Notes: generated by a model from the sequence alone, not told the origin. A stretch of 64,000 nt of DNA from Mycoplasmoides fastidiosum (GCF_024498275.1 NZ_CP101809.1:372001-436000); one strand, 5' to 3'. Numbered from the stretch's first letter, positions 24,162-37,956 are shown. Program-made: numbers and translations.

Positions 24162-24192
24162 AAAAAACCATAAGCTCAGCTTGTGGTTTTTT
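24162..24192 (+). terminator. Intrinsic terminator of the A3-B1 operon
   Basis: An A-run precedes the stem CCATAAGCT / AGCTTGTGG (a C between the arms, so the real loop is larger; one A-G mismatch at the fourth pair), followed by six T. The same structure follows B2 and B3. Confidence 0.88.
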
Positions 24193-24299
24193 GATTGATA
24201 TGATCATTTTTAATGAACCTAAAAAAGTTGGTTATAGCATAACTGCAACTAACATTGAGTTGTTTTCAATTACCTAAAATCTCGCAAAAGTGGTATCAA
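24193..24299 (+). other. B1-A4 spacer, region between terminator and promoter
   Basis: No gene is seen. GTTATAGCAT at 24231-24240 corresponds to GTTATATCAT at the same distance (63-67 bases) from the A5 and A6 promoters, so it may be a regulatory box. Confidence 0.4.
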
Positions 24300-24313
24300 T
24301 GTTATGTTATAAT
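24300..24313 (+). promoter_or_regulatory. Extended -10 promoter of the A4-B2 operon
   Basis: TGTTATGTTATAAT contains a perfect TATAAT with TG in the extended position, aligned with the promoters of the other A genes and 44 bases from the conserved TTGTAACT. Confidence 0.75.
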
Positions 24314-24319
24314 CATGTT

Positions 24320-24468
24320 AGTTTGGTATGAAAACAATACCATTTTTTCAATATTGTTGTAACTCTTCTTGTTTCATAATTAACTCGTACGAACCAGTTG
24401 ATTAGTGAAAAGTTCTTTTTATTTACGTAGTTACAAGTTTTCATGATGTAGATTTAGCGCTATTTTCA
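24320..24468 (+). promoter_or_regulatory. Structured 5' leader of A4
   Basis: Hairpin 1 is GGTAT / ATACC (24325-24341). TTGTAACT 24357-24364 and AGTTACAA 24429-24436 are 64 bases apart. Hairpin 2 between them is AATTAACT / AGTTGATT (24378-24385 with 24396-24403, one G-U pair). Sequences of both hairpins differ from those of A2/A3 but positions and pairing are kept. There is no Shine-Dalgarno motif before ATG. Confidence 0.6.
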
Positions 24469-27400
24469 ATGACTACAAGATTCAAAAAGAATCTTTCTTT
24501 TAAGACTGATAAAGCAAAATGACATTTATCAGCAAAATGACTTATTAGTTTTGCCATTTTGACAGCAACTATTATTGGTTTAAGTACTTCCATTTACTTG
24601 ACCGAACAAGCTTATACTAAAGCTCAAGCTGCAGCTGAATTTGATCCAATCCAAGCCCGTTTAGCTCGAATTGAACAGTCTGGCATGACAAATGCGTCGG
24701 GGGGGGGATCATCTAGTCTTAACCCGACTGATGACACAGATTTAAGCGCGTTTTTAGGCCGCGACTTAGCCGACATTGAAAACATCATCATTGAAGATGA
24801 TACTAAAGCAATCTCATTTCGCGGTGATTTACCTAAAACCGGTATTCGGGTGGTGTCAACTAGTGTTAGTTTGACCAAAAGTGATCAAACCATCGTTGCT
24901 AATGCTTATGATTATGTCAATTTAAAATACGTTAGATATAACAAAAGTACTAAAGAAGTTACTGATGTTAAATTTGCCCCACCACCAGGCTTGTTTAATG
25001 ATAATGAATGACCAAACTTACAAGATTCGAATAACCAATTAACCAAGTTTTTTCCCACTCGGGCTATTCGACAAGCCGTAGCTGGACTGTTGGGTAAAAC
25101 TGCAGATGGCAATTTTAGTAAGACTGAATGGTTCACTGCTTTTGATAAAACTAGTCTTACTTTGGATTTGTCCAATCGAGCTTTAAATTCAATTGCTGAA
25201 ATTTTTAACCCCAACCTCCGTTGGGGTTTGGGGATTTATGATTTGTTAGGGACAGCTAATTCTTCTTCCCGAATTGTTGGTAATTCTAATTTTGAAATTC
25301 GGTATCGGGGTTTGAGTACCATCAATGTCGAAGATAATATCATTACTTATTTTCCGAATCCAAATTATAAAAATTTTCCGGCTTTAAAAAACATTCGGGC
25401 TAGTCGGAATGCGATTCAAGCAATTGGGAACTTTAATACTTTTAGTAATAATTATTATTCCACTGAATACCGAACTCAAGAAGAATTAAAAAACTCCACT
25501 ACAAAATCCCAATCCAATCAAAATTACTATGATTATTTAAAAAGTTTATGAACAGAAGATGAAACTAAAACTTTAGAATCAGTCAAAGCAATTCAGAAAT
25601 GATTAACTGAAACTTTACCCAGCATTGATTATGCAAATTCATCAACAAGTTCAGTATCTACTAAAACTGGTAAAAAAACCATTACTAATTATGAAGATTT
25701 TTTAGATGCAGTTTCAGCTGATCCGTTTTATTTTCGGGCCAATGATGGCACAAAATATATTAATGAAAATAATGCATCATCAACCACCAATAATAATAAC
25801 TTAGCAAAAAATAGTGCAACGACCCCTTATGATTCTGCAAGTAATATTACAACTGATGCTAATGGAGCATTAAAAAACACTAATAGCTCTGCAAATTTTG
25901 ATTTAAATAAAGGAATTAATTTTGGTGGAGTTCGTTTAGACATTTCCAAAGATATCTATCGGATTGATTTTTCGAATAACCAAATTGAGCGCATTCCTTT
26001 ATCTAAAAACATGTTTACCAATATTGATTTTGGAAACAATCGTTTACGTTATATTACTCCCATTGCGGCTAAACCATTACCGTGGTTTTATGGTTTGATT
26101 TTTTTAATTGCTAATTTAAATTCAGCATTTTACAATGTGGTCAATCCAAGTAATTGAAATAATTATTACGATCAAACCAACGAAAATCAACCAAGTGGTT
26201 GAAATGCTCAAGAGCAACGAATTTTAGATGCCTTAAAAACCGGAAATTATAGTTATACTTTGCCGACTTTTTCATTTTATGGCAATCAATTGTTAGATTT
26301 CTGACCCCAACAAGATACTGATAGCAGTTGATACACTTGACCTAAATTAACAATTCCTGAATCTAAAAGAGTTACAGGAGCAGGAGCGACTGTGAACTCT
26401 AATGTTAATGGGTATCCAGTTAGTCCTTGGAATCATCAAATTGGTGGTACTACCGAATTTTATCCGTGGTTTCATCGGGTGTTCATTGGAACTAATGCTG
26501 GGGGAACCTTTTCGACTTATTTAGGTAATTTTGATGGTAATTTTATTCACGATATTGCAACTAGTGATAATAATCGTAGTAATGCTAGTAATTTATACGG
26601 TATTTTTTTCAATCAATTTAACGATAATAAAGTCTTAACTTTTTCCCAAAGTTATAGCAAAACAATTAACTACAACATAACAGTTGCCAAAAACCAGTCA
26701 AATCAAGCATTTATTTTGCCGGGTTTTAACACAACAGAATTAAAACAAATTGGCACCACTGCTTCAGCATCAACAACTAGTCAGTCTGGTAATAATGTTA
26801 TGAACACTGAACCTGAACGAAAGCAATTTGATGATGCCATTTTAAAAAATACATCAGATGCTTATAAATCTTATAATTCCCAAGTGCCTTATATCTTAAC
26901 CCGCACTCTACCCCAAAACCATTCGGTTACTAATTCTTGAGGTAGACAAGATGGCCGGAATGATCCAGGACAACCAATTAATGTTCAACTGCTAAACCAA
27001 AATAATGAAGATGTAGCTGATACAAATTTTAAAAATATTGATTGGGTAAGTTTGTATGCCAATGCGAATGGACTTCAAAATAATTTAGCTTTTCAAGAAT
27101 TGACCGCTGGATATCAACCTTCTGAATCAAATGGACTACCAACTGCAAGTGCTAGTCAAACTCCCCAGGTTACCAAAAACGGTTATAAATTTCTAACTGA
27201 AGTTTTAGGTCAACTGCCATATTATAATGGGCGCAAAAATGCTACAAACTGAACTAATGCAACAGGCAATAAATCAACGGGGTTAGCACTATCTACTTTT
27301 GCTAACACTAGTGGAGATAATCCAGTACCCCTTTCACCATCTTATAACTTAATTATTTCAGCTCCAACTCAAGAATGAACTTATCGTTACACGATTAACG

Positions 27401-30400
27401 TTTTAACTGATACTAGTTACGCATTAAATGTTAATGATACAGGTTCTGTGATGGGTAAAACCCGAACATTAGATATTTCTAAAACTAGCTTTACCAATAA
27501 ATATAAATTTGCTTCATCAATTAGTGCACAAGATTTAGCAACTGAAATTGATACATGAACTACAGGAACTTCATACATTCAAAATTACATTAGAAATGAT
27601 TCTAGTTCAATTCATATTAAATCAGTTGATCTAATCACTAATGAGATGGTAGTTGGTTTTGATGTGAATGACCCAACTGGTAATCGAATTGACATTGAAG
27701 ATATCACCTTAACTAATTTTCCCAACCAAACTGCGTTCTTAATTAACAACGAAAAAGTTGTTGATAATTTTGATAATTCTAATGATGCGACAAATCAATT
27801 TGCGCCTAAGAATCATGACGAAGCAATTAAATGAATTAAAGATCATGTCGGGGTGCGTTGAATTGATTTAACTAAAGCCGATAATAGTTCAACAACTGTA
27901 CCAACTACAACCGCTGCTGCTAATAGTTTAGCACAACAAAACATTCATAAATTAGCTGACTTAAAAAATCCTGACCAGTATATCAGCAGTGTCTTCTTTA
28001 ACAAAATTGAAGGCACCCTTTCATTTACTTTGCAGGTTAATCCAAACGTCAATAATGGGGGGATTAATTTAGTTCAAAATCACACCATTACCACGTTTAA
28101 AAAATTTAGTTATTCGATTAACACTGCAACTGCGCAAACTAATTTAGCAGCACTGGATTACACTGATGAGAAACTAAAAGAGTTTGTTACCCTAAAAACT
28201 TTTCAAACGATTAATAATCAGGAAACAAACCCCCAAGCAAAAACGTGATCAGAAGCTGATCAACAAAAGAAATTATCTGATTTTTTGCCACCAGATACTG
28301 AATTAAAACTAACTGATGTTAACCGTAATCCTGAAGTGGGTAGTGTGGATTTTGCGGTTAGTTTATTAGACAAAAATACTGCTGGCATCTTAGGGACTTT
28401 AATTGATGTAAAAAATGCTAGTTTCTTTGGTTTATCTAATTTCAATTCATCGTTTGCTTGAAAACAAAACAATGACCGGGTGTCGGGAATTGCTTTTATC
28501 ACTTATAACGATTATCAAAATAAGCCGGTTAAAGATTTTAAGGATGCTTTATTAGCCGCTACAGATACTAGTGCATTTAGCAAATTAATTTTGCCATTAT
28601 TAGATTTGAATGCAAGTGCACCAACCTTTGATATTAATAAAAAACTAACTGGTTCAGAAGCATTAACCCAAGATCAAAAAGATCAATTAGTAATTGGTTT
28701 CCATGGTAAAACCTCACCAACCCAAGCAGCGATTAATGCTAATGTGATTGTCAAAGAAGATGCTAATTTAGTTGGGATTAATTTCTTAACGATTAAAGGG
28801 GGTTATTTCAACGGCAAATTTTATGGCGGATCTGAAGCAGGTGCACCAATTACTACTCTGCCTTCATTATTAGTGGCCTTAAAGCCCAATAAAACTGAAT
28901 ACCAAGCCATTAGTAATGTTTATAAAAACCCAACCCCAACTGCTGGTCCCCAACCAACCACAACTTATAATGGTGGGACCACCTTATTTCAAGACGCTTT
29001 AAATAAGGAGTGAAAAGATTTATTACCAAGCGAATGATTGGCACAATTAAGACGATTAAAAAACCAGCAAAGTAGTTTATTAGTGAACCAACAAGACTAT
29101 CACGGTTATGATAGTTTAACCGGATTTTTAAATCATGTACTAAACACTTCAACTTCGAATACCAGTTATCAAACCCATGTGGATGTGAATAATTTCAGTA
29201 ATATCACAATTAACAATTCGACTGGAGAAGTGAAGATTGCAGCAAACACTTTATTTGTCAATAATGTTTATGAAGATGCAACCAAAGCTGAACGTCGGCA
29301 AACTCCCTACTTTTATGATCAGGAAATTAGTTTCTTTTTAAGTAATTACTTCTTCCGAATTAGCGATGAAATTAAAGCGAAATTACCATACGCAGATAAT
29401 GCGGATGTGAACCGCACTTTTGCTAATGAAAGTGTGTTAGGCATTGTCAACCAATTAGAAGATTTATTAGCTAAAGCCCAAAAACTGTATGATGCACCAA
29501 CCACTCAACCCCTAACGGGTTCAGATTTATTAGCGGCTCAAGATGCGATCAATATCTTGAAATTTAAATTCATTAATCCGGTTTATTACACTAACCCAGA
29601 TGCGGAAAAATTCTTTACTGAACGATTTACAAGTGCGGATGTTGACAACCAACATGTTAACAAAATGACGAAATTCAGCATGTTGCAATTCAGTAATCTG
29701 AACTATAACGAAGGCAGTTTAGAAGTTAAACTAAAAGTGGAAAACTACATTACTGGTTTTGATGGCAAACACTTCCTTTTAGGGGATAAAGAACAAACTT
29801 TTACAATCACTAATACTTTAGGAACCTTCTTGTTACCAGTGTGAAAAAACTATTCTGAAAATAATTTCAAACTGCGGACGGATGATGAACATTTAGTTGC
29901 TTTAGACGGACAAAAAATTTCTGGTGTAATAACAAATGATGCTTTAAAGGATTGAATCGTTAAAGATTATTACACAATTTTAATGAGCCACATCAATCAA
30001 GGCATTAGTGATGAATACATCCAACTAAATAATTCCAATCAATTATTTGATTTAGTTAGTTGACAACTAGTTGATAATACCGGAATTGATGTGGGTAATA
30101 CTAGCAACCACCACCAAGCAGCTTTAGAGATTTTAAAAGCCGAGTTAGAGAAGTTTCATGTGAGTTTAAATGTCCGTAAACAAGATATACATTACAGTGC
30201 AAAAAACGAACAAATCTACTTACTAAATCCGTTCTTACACTTTCATGTTGATCATGCAGCTGCAGAGCAAATTAAAATTCTGAAAAACATTTTTGATCCG
30301 AACAAAACCAGTGAGCAACTAATTGATAATTCGGGCAATTACCAAAACATTGGTTTAAGCAATGTAATCATTCAAGGTTTTAAACGCCAACCAATTGTAA

Positions 30401-31344
30401 TTAGTTCCCAAAATTACACTGATCCAGAATATGAACTAAACTTTAATGGGACAATGAACAAGATTAGTACAGTTTCGGGTTCTGAGATTTTAGCTTGATT
30501 AAAAGCTAATTTAAACGAACCAGCTGCGATCAATACTTTCTTACAATCTTTCTTACGGGTGCAAGGTTTTTCTCGGGTTACCCAGCCCTTATCATTAGTC
30601 TTAAATCCGGAATTTGTTCAACTCTTAGCTAAAGATACCCCTGTTGAAGCAATGACCCAATATTTATTGATTAATGATGGAATTGGTCAACTAACTTTTT
30701 TACCCGGCAGCATTCAATTGATTAACAGTTATCAAACAACAGAAATGGATTTAAATTCTAACCCAGTTGATTTAGATCAGTTTTTAGCTGATCCAACCCA
30801 AGCCCAGATTGCATTAACCCATTTAAAACTAGTTAATACCGAAATCACAGTTGCTGATAATGAAGCTGTTTCTACCCACTTAATTCATGATGGAGTGCAA
30901 ACTAATATTCGTGATGCAACAACCGCATTACAAACTGAAAATTTTGCCTTAGCTTATCGTTACTTACAATTAAATGAAGTTTTAATTAGTAAACATAATG
31001 GCCAACGCTTAATTATTCATGATGTCTATTCTGATATTGCTCAAGGAACTATTGTAATTCGGTACGAAATTGAAAATGCCTTTGTCAATGGTAAAATCCA
31101 GAACTTACAAAAACAATTAGTAATCACGGGTTTTAACTCTAATTCCCACCGGTTCTTAACAACCCATTTACCGTGAGTTATGGTGTTGGTTAGTTTGTTA
31201 ACTATCGGGGTTTATTATGGAATTTGACGGTACCGGCAAACAACTAACAGCATGAAATTCATGCAGGGAGAACCAAAAAAAGTGCGTTCTCGTTCAACCA
31301 AACTTCGCTCTCAACACACGAAGGATAACAGTGGTTCTGAATAG
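24469..31344 (+). CDS. A4: giant family-A surface protein, 2291 residues, G-tract in frame (ON)
   Basis: One frame is open from ATG 24469 to TAG 31342-31344 under code 4. The N-terminus (MTTRFKKNLS) is basic; a hydrophobic segment lies at about 24-46 (ILTATIIGLSTSIYL), then Gly 78-80 from the G9 run plus A. Leucine-rich-repeat-like stretches follow (LTLDLSNRALNSI, LSTINVEDNIITYFP, IDFSNNQIERIPLSKN). Conserved later landmarks include FSFYGNQLLDF, WTYRYTINVLTDTSY and YIQNYIRNDSSSIH. The C-terminal hydrophobic segment starts after THLPW and is followed by a basic tail rich in R, K and S. B2 begins 21 bases downstream, so the two are almost certainly cotranscribed. Parts of the second half are nearly identical in DNA to A5. 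Function is not shown by the sequence. Confidence 0.92.
24699..24707 (+). repeat. Poly-G tract (G9) in A4, codons 77-80, ON
   Basis: The run reads TCG GGG GGG GGA TCA and is in frame. One base fewer than A2 is compensated by an A after the run, so each gene has its own ON length. Confidence 0.95.
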
Positions 31345-31365
31345 CTAAACAGAAAATAATCTTCC

Positions 31366-34300
31366 ATGAATTTCCAATTAAAAATTAGACGTAATAGAAA
31401 GTTTAATACCAATTACTTTATTTTAAGTTTAATAACTTTAACTAGTTTTAGTTTAAGTATTAACCAAACAACTCGCCACCATATTCAAAATTTAGAGGAT
31501 AGTTCACTCCCTAAACGTCAACAAGCTGCAGCTGCTGTTAAATATGTTGAATGGAATGATTCATCATCAAGACGCATCATTGATGTGTTTCCTCTTTCAC
31601 GTCTAGCTACACGAGTACTAGATGCACTAAAAGCTGTAGCAACTGATAACACTAAATATGATTTAGGGGTTAATTCTCAAGTGAATAAAGGAGAATTGGG
31701 GCAAGTGAAATCACTTGATTTAAGTGATTTAAATCTCACCGAGATTGATGCAATTTTAAATCCGGCACTTACTTGAGACAGTTTGTGAAATATTAATTTA
31801 TCCAATAATCATTTTGGTGATTATGAAATTATTTTCACAAAATCTGGAATGCCTAAACTGTATAAAATTTTGGCATCGAATTCTCATTTAAACAAGATGA
31901 TTAATGTCTCATCTTATGTTGAAGACCCAGATGACAAAACTACTGATGGCAGTGATGAAAGAACAAGCGCTGAAGCACAATATACAACTCCAATTCGCGA
32001 TAATGTGCCCCGGTTTTTTGATGTTGCTTCAAACAACATTCGTGAAATTCCCAAATACTTTTTAAAAATTAATTTGGCTTATTTAAACATGAGCAACAAT
32101 AAATTGGGTTCAGGAACCGAAGCTGATCCGATGGGAATTTATGCCACTCCTTGATATTCATTAGCATCAACTCAAAATAGCCAAAACTTATTAAGCATTC
32201 AAGATCCCAGCATTCGGGGTCCGTATGGCATCAATGTTTATAACACTGGGGATAAAAAAACTGGGAGTGAAACTGAATATAAATACAGTGATGAACAAGT
32301 CGCCCGTTGACGCCAATCCCCCTGACCAATTCGGGGTTTAACTTTTGGGAACTATAATGATGTTCCGGATCGAACAACTAATCAATTGGATTCAGGAGTT
32401 AGCGAAGGAACAGGCATGACACCAGATTCTGGGGGTAAAAGACCATATTTCAGTTTTTCGAATAACAACCTTGTAGCACCAATGGTCTTTAGTAATGCCA
32501 ATGTGACATTTGACTCTAACTCTTCCACTTCCCCCCAACAAAAAAGTGTCAATTTATACGTTGGTTTAAATGACTTTAAAACTTCGGCTTACAAAACAGT
32601 TCAAGACAAAATTATTGAAGAAGCTAAAAAACGAAATGACCAAAATAACCCAAATGCAAATGCGGAATTACTAGTTCCCCAACCAGATTCGATTTTTCCT
32701 TTCATGGGATTAAACGGTTGAACCACTGGGATTCGACCAGGTTATAATTTTGCCCGGCCTTTATTAAGTGTTTATTCATTTCGTTCCTTTAATGGATTTG
32801 GTTTATTGGAACAAAATGAAGATTCTCGCAATGATGGAAGTGAAGGAAATACTTGGGATAATACAGTATTTCCAATATCAAGTGGTCGTGGTGATAGTTC
32901 AGGCTCTAGTAATGATGAGTATGCTGGTACCAGTTCACAAGAAAGTGGAACTGGTATTAAATGAGAAGTTCCTAAACTTTCTGATTTTGGTAAAAATGAA
33001 AATGGTAGTTGAACTGGATTATATAATCCGAATGAAAGAGACGCATCTGCACCGAGTTTAGAAGAATTTATTAATGGAACTAATAATGGTAAAAAGAGTG
33101 GGTTCTGAGGGACGAAAGGGTTAGTTACGGTTCCTCGTAACAATAGAAACGGAAGAATGAGTTTTACTGATTCCAACGATCAAACTTATTACAACCGTTA
33201 TAAACCATTTCGCACTTATTTGATTACGGCTAAATCGTTTGCTAAATCGGAACGGGGTGAAGATTATCAACCAATTTTTGATGGGAATGTTTTTTATGAT
33301 GCGCGGAACTATGAAAACTTTAACGCGCGTTTAAATTTTTCTCCTTCAGGACGAAGTGAAATTGGGTTAATGGCTAACTATGCCGAAAACCCAATTAATC
33401 TTTTTAAGGGAACTGGAAGAGTTAATCAATCAAATAGAAGTGTTGCCAATAGTATTAAACACTTCGGCAGTATTTTTGGTAATTTGCCAATTGTGAACTT
33501 AACAGTCGGTTCACCAACAACTTGAATCTCTAACATTGAACGTGATAGTAGTTTTGGGGTTGCACAAACTACTCAAGTGCCCTACACTTCATCATTAGTT
33601 ATGAATAACGGGTTATACAATTATTCTAGTTACTTTAATGTAGTGGATACTATTGCTACTGAATTAAATGACAGTAGTAATTTTGCTAGTGAAGTTTCCA
33701 CAACAAAAAAAGCGGATTTAGATTTGTCTAATTACAGTAATAAATTTCCGCAAAATGTGCGGGTTGATGACATTTTAGACGGAGTTAACAAGTTCTGAAA
33801 ATCCACTAAAAAGTTTGACCAAGTTTATATGGAACGGTTAAACCAAAACGATGTGGAACTAACCTACAATCCCGAAGAGGGCTCACTAACTTATAAATTT
33901 CGGGTTTACTCACCGGGTTATTCGCGACAAGGTCGTCTGTTTAAAGCAGGTGATAATCAAGCGATGGCTTCAAAAGATAGTACTCCAACGATTGATGTCA
34001 AAATTGATAAAACTGTAACCGGATTTGCAAAAGCCCAAATTAAAAAAGAAAATGCTAGTGGAAGTTTTGAAGATTTTACTTCAGAAAATATTAAAAATAA
34101 TTTAATGGAGTATGATGCTCCAAAAAGTGCCAAAGAAACAATTACTACAGTTGCAGATTACACCAAAATTAATGCAGAATTAATTGCCAAAACTTTTCAA
34201 ACCAATTATTTGGGTAATAAAATGGTTAATGGTGCTCAACAAGCAAACATCGAAGAAAACCAACACCAATTAACTAATGTTAACTCCCAATGAGTTACTG

Positions 34301-37300
34301 AAATTATTAAAAACCAAGTGGATGGTACGGTTCAATTTAAAATCGAAATTCCCGATTATACTTTTGCTAATGGAACGAGTTTTAATTATCCAACTAAACT
34401 AAAAACTACGGTTTATAAATGAACCGGTTTACCTAAAACTAATACTACCGTAATTGGAAAAAACATTGCAGTGGATGATGCGCCCCAAACTTTTGTTGAA
34501 GCAACCTTTAGTAAAAATCAGGATCAATTAACATTATTCAAAAAAATCATTGCTAAACCTGCTAGTGCGATTACAGCTCAAGACATTTTTGAATTAAATG
34601 CAGTTACCACTGATGTTTCCACTTGAAAATCAGTAACAAAAACTGAGGCTAACCAATACTTTACCCTGTTCCCTAATGATGCGAACGGAACTTTGTTATG
34701 ACAAGTCCGAATCCCTGGGGATTTAAGTAACGGAATTCCTGAACAACGCATCACCGTATTATGAGAACATTTATTCAACCAAACGACTACTGTTACTTGA
34801 AAAACTCAAGAACAATTAAACAGTTTCTTATTAGGCAAAACTCCTGAACAAATTAAAGCGGCATTTAAAGCTGATCCCCAAGCTTTTTTAAATGTGCTTA
34901 ACAAACCCAATAATAATCAGTTAACAACAGCTGATTTAGAAGTTGAAGATGAAAACTTTATCACTAATGTTAACAATGGCCAGATTCGGTTTACCAATAT
35001 TCGGTTAAAAAACCACTTCTTAAACGGAATCAAATATAACAATGGTCAGCCTGATAATCAAACAGCATCCAACACACCAACATATCTAACAATTCCGATC
35101 TCACCCAACTACCAAGGGCAACGTCCGGTTTCATCTTTAGAATGGAAATCAAGTGAAGCTATCATCAAAAACATTAAAGATTATTTACAAAAAAATAATT
35201 TAATTCAAGTTGATCCGAACAACGAACAAGTTGCCACTGTTCAAGAAGTCTTAAATCAAATGAATGTTTATGATTTGAAACAAGCAATTGTCAATAACAA
35301 CCTTAATTTAACTGACATGAACTTGTTTGATTTAAAAAACATTAATAAAAATAATTTTGTTTTAAAAACAACTCTAAATGATAGTTTAGTAGCGAATAAC
35401 AAAACTGGGGAATTAACTTTTAAAAATCTGCAGTTTAAGAACTGACAAAATGCGAACAGTTTTGATACGATCACTCATGATGTGCCTGAACACACAGTTA
35501 ATGCCAGTCCGGTTGTCAACAGTTTTATTTGATCTAAATCCATTAGTTCAGCTTTAGCCAATAAATCAGTGTTAGAAGTCGAACAAATTTTCCGATCACC
35601 CACTTTAGCTCCCGCATACATTGATGCATTAAATGTTGGTAAAAAAACTTTTAACGCTGATAATATTAGTGCAAACCATTACCTAGTTGATCCCACCAAA
35701 ATTAAAGTTGATTTAGTTGCGGGAACCATCACGTTTGAAGCGAATGCAGTTACTATGACCAATTTTGTTTCTACACTTGGTCAGAATCCAGTTGATCATG
35801 TTGTTACACTAGCCAAAACTTATAGTTTACCGAATAAATATTTAACTAATTTTCAGGTGAATACGAACATCACTTCTGCATCTGGGTTTAAAGATGATTA
35901 TGCCAAATTCTATTTTGGTTACAGCTATAGTGCAGCTGGAATTACAACTGCACAAAAACAAGCAGTTGATGATGCTGTGGCAGCGTTAAAAACCCCGAAT
36001 TTAGTGCACCAAACCACCCAAGTTGGCTCCAATTTAATTCGAAGATGATTGGTCAATAATAATGCGGCTCGCATTAATCCGACTGATTTAGCTCGCATTA
36101 ATCAATTGAAACAAGCATCAGCAAATGACTTTGTGAAAAAAACTGATTTCAGTGGTTATTTCTATTTACCCAATTATTTAGCATTTGTGAACTCAGCCGT
36201 GTCAAGCGGAGTAAACCGTACTTATTTCATTGCTGAGCGAATTGAAGCATCCACTTTAGATTCATCAATTTTGATTATTCGCAAACCCCATATTGTTAAT
36301 TACTTAGCGAATGGGGGAACAGAATTGCACCCAGTTAATGATTTTATTTATGTCAATTTTTTACGCAATGGTACTACAGTAACTTTTCATAAGTATGCTA
36401 ACCAAGAAGTCCCTGAACAATTAAGTCAGGGCGAATTTAGTGCCAACTTACTAGCATCATTATGACACGATGTTGATGCAGCGACCATGAAAGCGGATTT
36501 AGAATTCTTAACTGCGAACCGCAAAAATTTATCGGTCCGAGCATCACACCGTTGACGTTCCATTCAGCAAGCTTGAATCAGTACTTTCACCGCCAACAAT
36601 GTGCCATATGGTGGATCATATGACACCACGATTGCTTATCCAGCTGAGATTGAAATTTCCAATGGTGAGCGCACTTTAAAAGTTAATAAATTAATTTTTG
36701 CTTTATATGCCAACACCACGGATGAAAACAGTCCTGTAGTTCCTGATTATGAAATTGAGGTGGCTGAAATTTGATACTTAAATACTGGTGCCAACACCGA
36801 ATTTATTCGCAACCCTTTAAGCGATTATGAAGACATTTTAAACCAACCGCCAAGTTTATTATTGCAGCGTTTAGGATTAAAATTAGGGATGCAAACTGAT
36901 CCGACTTTTAGCTTCCAACAATTTTTAAACGAAAAAGTTTATCATTTACGCAACGCAACTAATTCGGTTTTAACCAATGGTTCTGACACCAACAATATTA
37001 TTGGTCCGGTTGGGCAAATTGGTAACATTAGTTTAAACGGAAATGAATTACGGTTAAGTCAAATTCAAATTCTTACTCCTTGAGCTGAAGGCAAAATTGG
37101 GCCAACCCTAGATCTTGCTGATATTGTCTTACCTTTTGCAGTGAGTTCAACCGAACTATTACCCAATAACAACACTGTTATTATTGCGTGATTACAAAAT
37201 CGGTTTGGGACTAAACCATCAGTGTCTGAATTATTATTTGATTTACAAGCTGCAATTAATAGTGAACAATTTAATGAAGTTGAATTTAATGCCATGCTAA

Positions 37301-37956
37301 AAGCTGGTAATGGTTTAGTTTTCTTGAATTCGGTTTTTGCTGATCCTTTAACCCAAGCCCGTTTATCTCCTTTAAAGAAATTAAATGATTCAATCACCAT
37401 TGATCACATCAATGGCGCAATTAGTTTAAGAAATTTACAAATCCTGTATGGTTATATTAACAATGTACCTCAAGATGATAAAACAATTGAAATCCCTGAA
37501 ATTAATTTAGTCGTTAATACCGCTTTTACTACTGAATTTAAAGCTAATTTTGAAGAATTGAACAAGGATGAAAATTTAAACCAATTAACCCCTTCTGCAA
37601 TTCAGAACGTTTTAAATCAAAACCAACCCCGACTACAATCACTAGTCCGGTTTGCAGATGATTACAAACAAATCGAGCAACCCGAAATTACAGTTAGTGC
37701 CAACGATTTATTAGGTAAACTTTATATTCAAGTTAGTTTCCAAAACTATTATGAAAATGGGATTAATCTGGGCCAAAAAACCTTCCACTACACTTTAACT
37801 AATTTCAAAAACCAACTACCTTTGGTTTTAGGCCCAGTTTTCGGCGGATCAAGTGGAGTCAGTTTAGTTGGTTTAGTCTATTATTTCTGGAGACGGAAAT
37901 ATTTAGGCAGTAAGAAATTTTATATGGCCAATACCGCAGTTAAAGTGAAAAAATAA
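31366..37956 (+). CDS. B2: giant family-B surface protein, 2196 residues
   Basis: The frame is open from ATG 31366 to TAA 37954-37956 under code 4. The plan is that of B1: basic start (MNFQLKIRRNRKF), hydrophobic residues about 17-36 (YFILSLITLTSFSLS), leucine-rich-repeat-like motifs (LDLSDLNLTEIDAIL, DVASNNIREIPKYF, LNMSNNKLGS, FSFSNNNLVAP), an acidic Ser/Gly/Asn-rich variable island around 32820-32960, the block FNARLNFSPSGRSEIGLM, long beta-rich parts with NGQIRFTNIRLKNHFLNG, and a C-terminal hydrophobic segment with a basic tail (WRRKYLGSKKFYM). It is second in the A4-B2 unit and has no promoter of its own that I can see. No G-tract is present, so it lacks the switch of its partner. Function unknown. 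Confidence 0.92.

Larger units (their letters stand above)
24058..24192 (+). repeat. Near-identical 3' end shared by B1 and B2 (37891-38025)
   Basis: From the last 20 codons of B1 through the terminator the sequence matches the end of B2 with about three differences, at a constant offset of 13833 bases. Downstream the two spacers diverge. Recent duplication or conversion is inferred. Confidence 0.75.
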
